Part shown: piece by piece, positions 8,059 to 15,843 of the stretch
Layout of the letters: the number at the start of each line of letters is the position of its first letter
How positions within the stretch are numbered: the stretch's first letter is position 1
NCBI GenBank assembly: GCA_016708825.1
Contig: JADJEZ010000001.1
Location: forward strand, 346,969-410,968
Origin: Betaproteobacteria bacterium
GTDB lineage: Bacteria; Pseudomonadota; Gammaproteobacteria; Burkholderiales; Usitatibacteraceae
Length of the DNA stretch: 64,000 nt
Direction of reading: 5' to 3'
The notes under the pieces: model-generated
Told to the model about the DNA's origin: nothing
The model's input: only the letters and a program-made list of their open reading frames with translations
Databases searched by the model: none
Position numbers and translations under genes: made by a program

Positions 8059-9756
8059 CTAGTGTTTTCCCTTGGCCTTCGCCGCCGCTTCCGCGACGAG
8101 GGTGCGGTTGATGTGCCACTGCTGGGCTATCGAAAGGAGGTTCTGCACGACCCAGTAGAGCACGAGGCCCGCGGGAAAGAAGAGGAAGAAGATGCTGAAG
8201 ACGATCGGCATCGCGAGCATCACCTTGGCCTGCACGGGATCCGTCGGCTGGGGGTTGAGCTTCGTCTGCACGAACATCGAGATCGCGTAGATCACGGGCA
8301 GGATGTAGAACGGGTCCGGCGCCGAGAGGTCCTGGATCCACCCCAGCCACGGCGCGTGGCGCAGCTCGATCGAGCCCAGGAGCACCCAGTAGAGCGCGAT
8401 GAAGACCGGGATCTGCACGACGATCGGAAGGCACCCGCCGAGCGGGTTGATCTTCTCGGTGCGGTAGAGCTCCATCATCGCCTGGTTGAGCTTCTGCTTG
8501 TCGTTCCCGTAGAGCTGCTTCAGCTTCTCCATCTTCGGGCCGAGCACCTTCATCGCCGCCATCGAGCGGCCCGCCTTGTGGTTGAGCGGGTAGAAGACGA
8601 GCTTGATGAGGATGGTGAGCAGGATGATCGCCCATCCCCAGTTGCCGACCATGCCGTGGATGAACTTGAGCACCCAGAAAAGGGGTGCGGCGAGGATGTA
8701 GAGCCAGCCATAGTCCACGACGAGCTCCAGCCCCGGCGCGATCTTCGCGAGCCTGTCCGTGTTCTGCGGCCCGATGTACAGGGGCATTGCCACCGTTGCG
8801 CTAGCCCCCGGGGCGATGCTGCCCACGGGCACGATGACGCCCGCCGTGTAGAGGTTCTCCCCCACCTTGTTGGTGAAGTACTCCCGCTCCGCCGACGGCT
8901 TGGGCAGCCACGCCGACACGAAGTAGTGCTGCACCACGCCGATCCATCCGTCCTTTGCTTTCCTGGCGTGGGTCTGCTTGCCCTTCTCGATGTCCTTGAA
9001 GTCGACCTTCACGAACTTCAACTCGTCGGTGTAAACGGCCGGCCCCGTGAAGGTCGCCACGCCCGCTATCGCGCTCGTCTGCGCGGCCTCCTGGCTGGGC
9101 TGGTTTCCGTCGCGCAGGAACTGGAAGTACGCGAAAGGCGAGATCGGCGTGGCTCCGACGTTCTTCACTTCGTAGCTCACCTCCATCTCATAGGTGCCGC
9201 GCCGGAAGACGAACTTCTTCACCACCTCGACGCCTTCGGCGCCCTTCGCCACCAGCCTGACTTCCAGCCGGTCCTGCCCGCTTGCGAGTTCGTATTCGCC
9301 CGCCTCTGCCTGGTAGACCGCCTTGTGCGAGGGCAATCCCTCGCCGAGCAGGCCCGTCTGGGTGACGAAATATTGCTTCGGGTCCGCACTGAGGAGCGTG
9401 AGGGCCTTGGACCGGTCCAGCGCGGAGTACACCTTGAAGAGCTTCACCCGGCGAATGTCGCCGCCGACCGAATTGAGTTCCACCTCGAAGAGGTCCGTCC
9501 TCACCACGATCGGCTGGCCGGTGGCTTCCACGGGCGCACCAACCGGCGCGGCCGGCGCAGCGGCCACCGCTGGTGGTGCACCCGGGGCCGCCATCGTGGG
9601 TGTGGGCGTCGTCCCGGGGCCCGGGGCTGCCGGGGCTCCCGCCACCACAGCTGGCGGGGCTGGAACTTTCGGCGCGTTGTGCTTCTGCCACGCATCCCAG
9701 AGCAGGAGGGCGGAGAAGCTGAAGATGACGAAAGCGATGAGGCGCTGGATATCCAT
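8059..9756 (-). CDS. yidC: Membrane protein insertase YidC
   Basis: Inserts inner-membrane proteins, alone or with Sec, including the F0 c subunit encoded nearby. The 565-residue protein has an N-terminal anchor (about 5-22), an Ala/Pro-rich linker, the large periplasmic beta-domain of Gram-negative YidC (about 65-340), and the five C-terminal membrane segments of the insertase core beginning near YGWLYILAAPLFW. A lysine-rich end (AAAKAKGKH) could contact ribosomes. Length and domain order are normal for Proteobacteria. Confidence 0.97.
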   Translation of the reverse strand: MDIQRLIAFVIFSFSALLLWDAWQKHNAPKVPAPPAVVAGAPAAPGPGTTPTPTMAAPGAPPAVAAAPAAPVGAPVEATGQPIVVRTDLFEVELNSVGGDIRRVKLFKVYSALDRSKALTLLSADPKQYFVTQTGLLGEGLPSHKAVYQAEAGEYELASGQDRLEVRLVAKGAEGVEVVKKFVFRRGTYEMEVSYEVKNVGATPISPFAYFQFLRDGNQPSQEAAQTSAIAGVATFTGPAVYTDELKFVKVDFKDIEKGKQTHARKAKDGWIGVVQHYFVSAWLPKPSAEREYFTNKVGENLYTAGVIVPVGSIAPGASATVAMPLYIGPQNTDRLAKIAPGLELVVDYGWLYILAAPLFWVLKFIHGMVGNWGWAIILLTILIKLVFYPLNHKAGRSMAAMKVLGPKMEKLKQLYGNDKQKLNQAMMELYRTEKINPLGGCLPIVVQIPVFIALYWVLLGSIELRHAPWLGWIQDLSAPDPFYILPVIYAISMFVQTKLNPQPTDPVQAKVMLAMPIVFSIFFLFFPAGLVLYWVVQNLLSIAQQWHINRTLVAEAAAKAKGKH

Positions 9757-9798
9757 CGGGGGCGGCTTCAGCTGGATGGGTTGTCGTTCAGGCCGGCG

Positions 9799-10008
9799 TC
9801 ACGGTACCGGATCGTAGCCGCCGGGATTCCAGGGGTGGCAGCGCAGGATGCGACGAAGCGCCAGCCAGGAGCCCGACAGCGCGCCGTGACGCTCCAGCGC
9901 CTCGATCGCGTAATGCGAACAGGTCGGCGTGAACCGGCATTGCCTGCCCCACCAGGGCGCCAGGGCGTATTGATAGGCGCGAATGATCGCGACCAGTATC
10001 CGGCGCAC
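9799..10008 (-). CDS. yidD: Membrane protein insertion efficiency factor YidD
   Basis: Small membrane-associated factor that helps YidC-dependent insertion. It is 69 residues with the family signature YQYALAPWWGRQCRFTPTCSHYAIEAL and conserved cysteines, ending near HPWNPGGYDPVP. The start is a GTG at 10008, one base after the rnpA stop codon ends; the nearby ATG at 10013 is in another frame and does not give the family sequence. Confidence 0.95.
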   Translation of the reverse strand: MRRILVAIIRAYQYALAPWWGRQCRFTPTCSHYAIEALERHGALSGSWLALRRILRCHPWNPGGYDPVP

Positions 10009-10009
10009 G

Positions 10010-10372
10010 TCATCGCTCCCCGGCTACCCTGTCCAGCAGGCCGCGTACCTCCGCGACCCATCGGGATTCCTCGTTACGGGAAAACGGCTGGCGGCCGGCA
10101 ATCACCAGGTCCAGGCCTGCGGCCTTCACGGCATGACGCCGAAAGGCTTCGCGCGCGAGGCGCTTCATGCGGTTGCGGTCCACTGCACGCCTGGCGATGC
10201 GCTTGGGCAGGGCGAGTCCGAACCGCGATTGCCCGGGCCGGCCGGCCAGCACGTGCAGGATTGAGCTTGCGCCACGAAGCTTCCGGGGGCTGCGCAGCGC
10301 GGAAACGAACGCGCCTCGCCCCGCAAAGCGATGGCGCCTGGAAAGCCCTTCCTTCCGGGCGCCGCGGGTCAT
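10010..10372 (-). CDS. rnpA: Ribonuclease P protein component
   Basis: Protein subunit of RNase P, which matures the 5' ends of tRNAs. It is 120 residues and basic. The family RNR motif is in AVDRNRMKRLAREAFR near residues 64-79, preceded by FGLALPKRIARRA. Its ATG is eight bases after the rpmH stop, and it runs into yidD with no space, consistent with one transcript from upstream of rpmH. Confidence 0.96.
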   Translation of the reverse strand: MTRGARKEGLSRRHRFAGRGAFVSALRSPRKLRGASSILHVLAGRPGQSRFGLALPKRIARRAVDRNRMKRLAREAFRRHAVKAAGLDLVIAGRQPFSRNEESRWVAEVRGLLDRVAGER

Positions 10373-10379
10373 CCCGTCC

Positions 10380-10514
10380 TCAGACGGCGACGCGCTTGCG
10401 GCCCTTGGCGCGGCGGGCGTTGATCACGGCGCGGCCGGCGGCCGTCTTCATGCGGACGCGGAATCCGTGCGTCTTGTTGCGGCGCGCGTTGGAAGGCTGG
10501 AATGTGCGTTTCAT
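10380..10514 (-). CDS. rpmH: 50S ribosomal protein L34
   Basis: A 44-residue, strongly basic ribosomal protein beginning MKRTFQPSNARRNKTHGFRV and ending GRKRVAV. This is an end-to-end match to the bacterial L34 pattern (MKRTxQPS, RRxRTHGFRxRM, GRxxxxxRRxKGR). It is the first gene of the leftward operon, transcribed away from dnaA. Confidence 0.98.
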   Translation of the reverse strand: MKRTFQPSNARRNKTHGFRVRMKTAAGRAVINARRAKGRKRVAV

Positions 10515-10627
10515 GTGAACCTCTTCGATCGGGCCGCCCGGATGAATTCATGGGCGAAAAACGCGCGATTATAGCCGATTGCCCTGCCGAGCGCCATCTC
10601 GCCCGCGCACGCGGCCCGCAAACCGCC

Positions 10628-10636
10628 TGTGGATAA
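10628..10636 (-). promoter_or_regulatory. Perfect DnaA box upstream of dnaA
   Basis: TGTGGATAA, the reverse complement of the consensus DnaA box TTATCCACA, lies 75 bases upstream of the chosen dnaA start in the rpmH-dnaA gap. It could serve dnaA autoregulation, the origin, or both. Confidence 0.8.
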
Positions 10637-10711
10637 CCCCCCCCTTTCCCGATAGAATTGCCGTTCCTCCCGCCGCCCGTTTTCCTCCCGACTCCGCTGC
10701 CCGCCGAAGAC

Positions 10712-12037
10712 ATGGATTCCCTCTGGCTTTCGCTCGTCTCCGAGCTCAAGAAGGACCTGCCGGCGCAGCAGTACGACACGTGGATCAAGCCCCTGCGCGC
10801 GGAGCGCCAGGGCAACCACCTGCGCGTGCTGGCTCCCAATCACCACGTCCTGCGCTGGATCCGGGCCAACCTGCTCGCCAGGATCGAGACCCGCGCCGAA
10901 CGCGTCGCCGGCACCGGCCTTCACGTGGACCTCGTCCTCGATGAAAAGCATGCTTCCGAAGCCGAGATCGTGCTTCCCGAGCCGGTTGCCGTCGCTCCGG
11001 AAAAACCCTCCCGGGAGGAGCATCGGCTCAATCACTCGTTCACCTTCTCCAATTTCGTGAACGGCAAGGCCAACCAGATCGCCCGCGCTGCCGCCATCCA
11101 GGTCGCCGAAAACCCGGGCACCGCCTACAACCCGCTTTTCATCTACGGCGGCACGGGCCTGGGCAAGACCCACCTCCTGCAGGCCATCGGTTCGGATGTC
11201 CTGAAGCGCAACCCGCGCGCAAAGGTGCGCTACATCCATGCCGAGCAGTTCGTCGGCGACGTGGTGCGCGCCTACCAGCACAAGAGCTTCGACTCCCTCA
11301 AGCGCCATTACCGCTCGCTCGACCTCTTCCTCATCGACGACATCCAGTTCTTCGTCGGCAAGTCGCGATCGCAGGAGGAGTTCTTCTACACCTTCAATGC
11401 TCTCTTCGAGGCCCACAAGCAGGTTGTCATCACCAGCGATTGTTTTCCAAAGGAGATGACGGGAATCGAGGACCGCCTCGTCTCCCGCTTCGCGTGGGGC
11501 CTCACGGTCGCCGTCGAACCGCCGGAACTCGAGATGCGCGTAGCGATCCTCCTGAAGAAAGCGGAAATGGATGGCGTGCACGTCGATGAGGCAGTCGCCT
11601 TCTTCATCGCGAAGCACATACGATCCAATGTTCGCGAACTGGAAGGTGCCCTGAAGCGGGTCCTCGCCTATGCGCGCTTCAACAACACGGTCGTCAGCGT
11701 AACCACCGCCCGCGAGGCCCTCAAGGATCTCCTCGCCGTGCTCACGCGCCAGGTATCGGTGGACAACATCCAGAAGACGGTGGCGGACTACTTCAAGATC
11801 AAGGTATCCGACATGTATTCGAAGAAGCGATTCCGGTCCGTGGCCAGGCCGCGGCAGGTCGCCATGGCGCTGGCCAAAGAGCTTACCCAACAGAGCCTGC
11901 CCGAGATAGGCGAGGCCTTCGGCGGGCGTGACCACACCACGGTGCTGCATGCCTGCCGGAAGATCCTGGAACTGCGCGATACCGACCAGGAGTTCTCTCG
12001 CGATTACGCGCAGCTTCAGCAGATCCTGCTCGGATAA
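10712..12037 (+). CDS. dnaA: Chromosomal replication initiator DnaA
   Basis: Binds DnaA boxes and melts oriC to start replication. From the ATG at 10712 (MDSLWLSLVSELKKDL) it is 441 residues. Domain I is at about 1-80, followed by a short linker, then the AAA+ domain III with Walker A GGTGLGKTH near residues 144-152 and Walker B LFLIDDIQ. Domain IV ends with the DnaA signature GGRDHTTVLHACRKI. An open TTG extension to 10658 adds a Pro-rich stretch unlike DnaA and was not used. It is the first plus-strand gene and lies between two DnaA-box regions. Confidence 0.98.
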   Translation: MDSLWLSLVSELKKDLPAQQYDTWIKPLRAERQGNHLRVLAPNHHVLRWIRANLLARIETRAERVAGTGLHVDLVLDEKHASEAEIVLPEPVAVAPEKPSREEHRLNHSFTFSNFVNGKANQIARAAAIQVAENPGTAYNPLFIYGGTGLGKTHLLQAIGSDVLKRNPRAKVRYIHAEQFVGDVVRAYQHKSFDSLKRHYRSLDLFLIDDIQFFVGKSRSQEEFFYTFNALFEAHKQVVITSDCFPKEMTGIEDRLVSRFAWGLTVAVEPPELEMRVAILLKKAEMDGVHVDEAVAFFIAKHIRSNVRELEGALKRVLAYARFNNTVVSVTTAREALKDLLAVLTRQVSVDNIQKTVADYFKIKVSDMYSKKRFRSVARPRQVAMALAKELTQQSLPEIGEAFGGRDHTTVLHACRKILELRDTDQEFSRDYAQLQQILLG

Positions 12038-12236
12038 GGCCGTAAAGGATGGGACAACCTGTGGATGAATTTCTCTCCATGCACCACATGCCGGTTTATC
12101 CACAGGTTCCTGTTGCCGCGAGCACCTTCCGTCCCCAGCCCTTTGCGCTTGCATGATGTTGAAGCAGAAGACTAAAGATTCTTATCCCGGAATATCGGCC
12201 TCTCCTATCAACTATTAACTATTCAGAGATAACCCT
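12038..12236. other. Candidate replication origin (dnaA-dnaN gap)
   Basis: This 199-base gap holds a perfect DnaA box TTATCCACA at 12096-12104 and a one-mismatch box (TGTGGATGA) at 12060-12068 on the other strand. The two lie in an inverted repeat: AACCTGTGGAT at 12056-12066 and ATCCACAGGTT at 12098-12108. An A+T-rich stretch from about 12165 to 12236 would suit a duplex-unwinding element. Gene orientation diverges around dnaA, which supports an origin here, but whether initiation uses this gap, the rpmH-dnaA gap, or both cannot be read from sequence. Confidence 0.65.
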
Positions 12237-13343
12237 ATGGTCAAGATAAAGGCGACCAACCAGGCCCTGCTCGCTCCGTTGCAGCATGTGACCGGAATCG
12301 TGGAGAGAAGGCACACTCTGCCGATACTGTCGAACGTGCTGATCCAGGCCCATGGGGGCACGGTGGACTTCGTGGCGACGGATCTGGAAGTGCAGATAAC
12401 GGCGAAGGCCGTCCTCGAGGCAAGTACAGCGGAAGGTTCCGTCACGGTCGGTGCCCGAAAACTCTACGACATCCTGCGGTCCCTGCCCGAGGATGCCGAG
12501 GTGGCACTTGACGCGAAGGAAAACCGCATGACGGTCAGGGCGGGCAAGAGCCGTTTCAACCTGCAGACCCTGGCGGCAGCCGACTTTCCGCGCATGGTCG
12601 AATCCCGGGACGCCACGCGCACGTTGACTCTTCCGCAGAAGGCGCTCAAGAACGCCCTGCGCCTCGTACAGTTCGCCATGGCCGTGCAGGATATCCGCTA
12701 CTACCTGAACGGCGTCCTCTTCTCCGTCGACAAGAACATGCTTCGCGTCGTTGCCACGGACGGGCACAGACTTTCGTTCGCCGCAGAAGCCCTGGGAAGC
12801 GATCACGAAAGCATCGAGGCGATTCTGCCCCGGAAGACGGTCATCGAGCTCATCAAGCTCCTCGGCGACACCGATGAACCCGTGACGCTCTCCATCGGGT
12901 CGAACCAGGTGAGATTCTCCCTGGGTGGCATCGAGATCGTCTCGAAGATCGTCGAAGGGAAGTTTCCCGACTACCAGAAGGTGATACCGACCGCGCACCA
13001 CAACAAGGTACAGATCGACCGCGTCGCCCTTGCGCAATCCCTCAATCGCGCAGCCATTCTGTCGAACGACAAGATCCGCGGTGTTCGCCTTGTCTTCACC
13101 AAGAACGCCCTGTCCATCATCTGCACCAACAACGAGCAGGAAGAGGCCGAGGAAGGTCTCACGATCGACTACGATGGCGATCCCCTCGACATTGGCTTCA
13201 ACATTTCCTATCTTCTCGACGTGCTCAACCACGTCGATTCCGAAACGGTTACCGTCACCATGGGCGACTCGAACTCGAGCGCGCTCTTCCAGATTCCCGG
13301 CAACGACGACTTCAAGTACGTCGTGATGCCGATGCGAATCTAG
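12237..13343 (+). CDS. dnaN: DNA polymerase III sliding clamp (beta subunit)
   Basis: Ring clamp that tethers DNA polymerase III and other factors to DNA. It is 368 residues, normal length, with three repeated clamp domains. N-terminal landmarks are LLAPLQHVTGIVERRHTLPILSN, and the central RYYLNGVLF and ATDGHRL motifs are present. It ends VVMPMRI, the standard C-terminus that forms part of the partner-binding pocket. It follows dnaA after the candidate origin. Confidence 0.98.
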   Translation: MVKIKATNQALLAPLQHVTGIVERRHTLPILSNVLIQAHGGTVDFVATDLEVQITAKAVLEASTAEGSVTVGARKLYDILRSLPEDAEVALDAKENRMTVRAGKSRFNLQTLAAADFPRMVESRDATRTLTLPQKALKNALRLVQFAMAVQDIRYYLNGVLFSVDKNMLRVVATDGHRLSFAAEALGSDHESIEAILPRKTVIELIKLLGDTDEPVTLSIGSNQVRFSLGGIEIVSKIVEGKFPDYQKVIPTAHHNKVQIDRVALAQSLNRAAILSNDKIRGVRLVFTKNALSIICTNNEQEEAEEGLTIDYDGDPLDIGFNISYLLDVLNHVDSETVTVTMGDSNSSALFQIPGNDDFKYVVMPMRI

Positions 13344-13380
13344 AGCCTGTCGAAGGCCGGTCCACAACAGCGGGAAACGA

Positions 13381-15810
13381 ATGGCACAGCAGAACGAGCA
13401 TCCGAACGGGCGTCCCGAAGACGATTACGATTCCTCCAGCATCAAGATCCTGAAAGGCCTCGAGGCGGTTCGCAAGCGCCCCGGGATGTACATCGGCGAC
13501 ACGTCCGACGGCACGGGCCTGCACCACATGGTGTTCGAGGTCGTGGACAACGCGATCGACGAGGCGCTAGCCGGCCATTGCGACGACATCAAGGTGGTGA
13601 TCCATACGGACAACTCGATCTCCGTGGTGGACAACGGGCGCGGTATACCCATCGATATCAAGGAGGACGATGAGTTCAAGCGTTCCGCCGCCGAAATCGT
13701 GATGACGGAACTGCACGCAGGCGGCAAGTTCGACCAGAACTCCTACAAGGTTTCCGGCGGCCTGCACGGCGTGGGAGTCTCGGTGGTCAACGCACTTTCA
13801 GTGTGGCTCAAGCTGCGCATCTGGCGCAGCGGAAAGGCGCACTTCATCGAGTTCCACGACGGCGTTGCGGTCGAGCCGCTCAAGGAGACGGGAGAGACGG
13901 ACCGCCGCGGAACCGAAGTGCACTTCCTCGCTTCGCCCGCCACGTTCAACAACATCGAGTTCCACTACGAGATCCTCGCCAAGCGCCTGCGGGAGCTTTC
14001 ATTCCTGAACAACGGGACGAAGATAGAACTCATCGACCAGCGCACCGGCAAGAGCGAGAACTTCGCCTACTCCGGCGGAGTGAAGGGTTTCGTCGAGTAC
14101 ATGAACCGCTCGAAGAACGTGTTGCACCCCAACGTCTTCTATTCGATCTCCGAGAAGGAAGGCATTACCGTCGAGGTCGCGATGCAGTGGAACGACTCGT
14201 ACGGTGAGTCGGTACAGTGCTTCACGAACAACATTCCCCAACGTGACGGCGGAACGCACCTCACCGGATTGCGGACCGCGATGACGCGCACGATCAACTC
14301 CTACATCGAGAAGGAGGAGATCGCCAAGAAGGCGAAGGTGGAGACCACGGGCGATGACATGCGCGAGGGGCTAACCTGCGTGCTCTCGGTCAAGGTCCCG
14401 GAGCCCAAGTTTTCCTCCCAGACCAAGGACAAGCTGGTGTCCTCGGAGGTCCAGCCGGTGGTGCAGGAAGTTGTAGCGCAGAAGCTCGCGGAATTCCTGC
14501 TCGAGAAGCCGGCCGACGCGAAAGTGATCTGCACGAAAGTCGTGGAGGCGGCGCGGGCGCGCGAAGCGGCGCGCAAGGCGAGGGAACTCACGCGCCGCAA
14601 GGGCGTCCTCGACGGGGTAGGCCTTCCGGGAAAGCTCGCGGATTGCCAGGAGCGCGATCCGAAGCTCTGCGAGCTCTACCTGGTGGAGGGAGATTCCGCC
14701 GGAGGATCGGCCAAGCAGGGTCGCGACCGCAAGTTCCAGGCGATCCTGCCGCTCAAGGGCAAGATCCTGAACGTGGAAAAGGCTCGCTTCGACAAGATGC
14801 TCTCCTCGCAGGAGGTCGCGACGCTCATCACGGCGTTGGGCACGAGCATCGGCAAGGACGAATTCAACCTGGAGAAGCTGCGCTACCACCGCATCATCAT
14901 CATGACGGATGCGGACGTGGACGGCGCGCACATCCGCACGCTGCTGCTCACGTTTTTCTATCGTCAGATGCCTTCCCTCGTCGAGAACGGCCACATCTAC
15001 ATCGCGCAACCGCCGCTCTACAAGGTGAAGAGCGGAAAGGACGAGCGCTATCTGAAGGACGAGCATGCGCTCAAGTACCACCAGCTTCGCCGAGCGCTGA
15101 ACGGCGCGCAGCTGGTGCCCGGCGAAGGAGCCGCCCCGCTCACTGCGGAAGCTTTCGAGCGCATCGCGACGGAGTACCTCACCACGGAGGCCGTCATCGA
15201 GCGCCTGTCCATGGGCATGGACGCCGACGTGCTGCGCGCGCTGCTCGGAATGCCGCGCATCGAGCTCGACTCCAAGGAAGGTGCGACGCGGGCTTCGAAG
15301 GCGATCTACGACGCGCTGGCACCCGATGCGCCGAAAGCGCACAGCGAGCGCGATCCCACATCGGACGGCTGGCGGCTCAGGCTGGAGAAGTTCGTGCATG
15401 GAAACCGTGTGGAGACCATCCTCGACCACGCGTTCGTGGGCAGCGGGGACTATAGCCATATCGTGAACACTGCCCAGACGCTTGCCGGGCTCATCCGCGA
15501 GGGCGCGCAGGCAAGGCGAGGCGAGACCGCGGCGCGCCCGATCCATTCGTTCAAGGAAGGCCTCGACTGGCTGCTTGCCGAGGCCAAGGGCGGCATGTCG
15601 ATCCAGCGCTACAAGGGGCTGGGCGAGATGAATCCGGAGCAGCTGTGGGAGACGACCATGGACCCGACCAAGCGCATCCTGCTCAAGGTCCAGGTCGAGG
15701 ACGCGATCAGCGCAGACGAAATCTTCTCGACGCTGATGGGAGACGATGTGGAGCCGCGGCGCCTCTTCATCGAGACCAATGCGTTGGGCGTGTCCAACCT
15801 CGACGTCTGA
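13381..15810 (+). CDS. gyrB: DNA gyrase subunit B
   Basis: ATPase subunit of gyrase, which introduces negative supercoils. It is 809 residues. The GHKL ATPase region includes EVVDNAIDEALAGHCD and GGLHGVGVSVVNALS; the transducer domain follows. The TOPRIM domain starts with LVEGDSAGGSAKQGRDR and has the PLKGKILNVEKARFDKM motif and the acidic metal site in MTDADVDGAHI. It ends with the conserved QRYKGLGEMNPEQLWETTMDP region. It is convergent with topA, 33 bases away. Confidence 0.98.
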   Translation: MAQQNEHPNGRPEDDYDSSSIKILKGLEAVRKRPGMYIGDTSDGTGLHHMVFEVVDNAIDEALAGHCDDIKVVIHTDNSISVVDNGRGIPIDIKEDDEFKRSAAEIVMTELHAGGKFDQNSYKVSGGLHGVGVSVVNALSVWLKLRIWRSGKAHFIEFHDGVAVEPLKETGETDRRGTEVHFLASPATFNNIEFHYEILAKRLRELSFLNNGTKIELIDQRTGKSENFAYSGGVKGFVEYMNRSKNVLHPNVFYSISEKEGITVEVAMQWNDSYGESVQCFTNNIPQRDGGTHLTGLRTAMTRTINSYIEKEEIAKKAKVETTGDDMREGLTCVLSVKVPEPKFSSQTKDKLVSSEVQPVVQEVVAQKLAEFLLEKPADAKVICTKVVEAARAREAARKARELTRRKGVLDGVGLPGKLADCQERDPKLCELYLVEGDSAGGSAKQGRDRKFQAILPLKGKILNVEKARFDKMLSSQEVATLITALGTSIGKDEFNLEKLRYHRIIIMTDADVDGAHIRTLLLTFFYRQMPSLVENGHIYIAQPPLYKVKSGKDERYLKDEHALKYHQLRRALNGAQLVPGEGAAPLTAEAFERIATEYLTTEAVIERLSMGMDADVLRALLGMPRIELDSKEGATRASKAIYDALAPDAPKAHSERDPTSDGWRLRLEKFVHGNRVETILDHAFVGSGDYSHIVNTAQTLAGLIREGAQARRGETAARPIHSFKEGLDWLLAEAKGGMSIQRYKGLGEMNPEQLWETTMDPTKRILLKVQVEDAISADEIFSTLMGDDVEPRRLFIETNALGVSNLDV

Positions 15811-15843
15811 GGCGGGCTCGGCGGCAAGGCAACGGCCGCGGGG

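Noticed and set aside
7864..10518. An 884-codon plus-strand open frame across mnmE, yidC, yidD and rnpA
   Set aside because: Antisense to four conserved genes, His/Arg/Asp-rich composition without domains; a shadow frame.
10658..10711. TTG-started extension of dnaA
   Set aside because: The 18 added residues are Pro-rich and absent from DnaA proteins; the ATG at 10712 gives the normal domain I start.
10921..10945. Extra parS-like CACGTG site inside dnaA
   Set aside because: Only the CACGTG core matches; the flanks are not palindromic and are constrained by coding.
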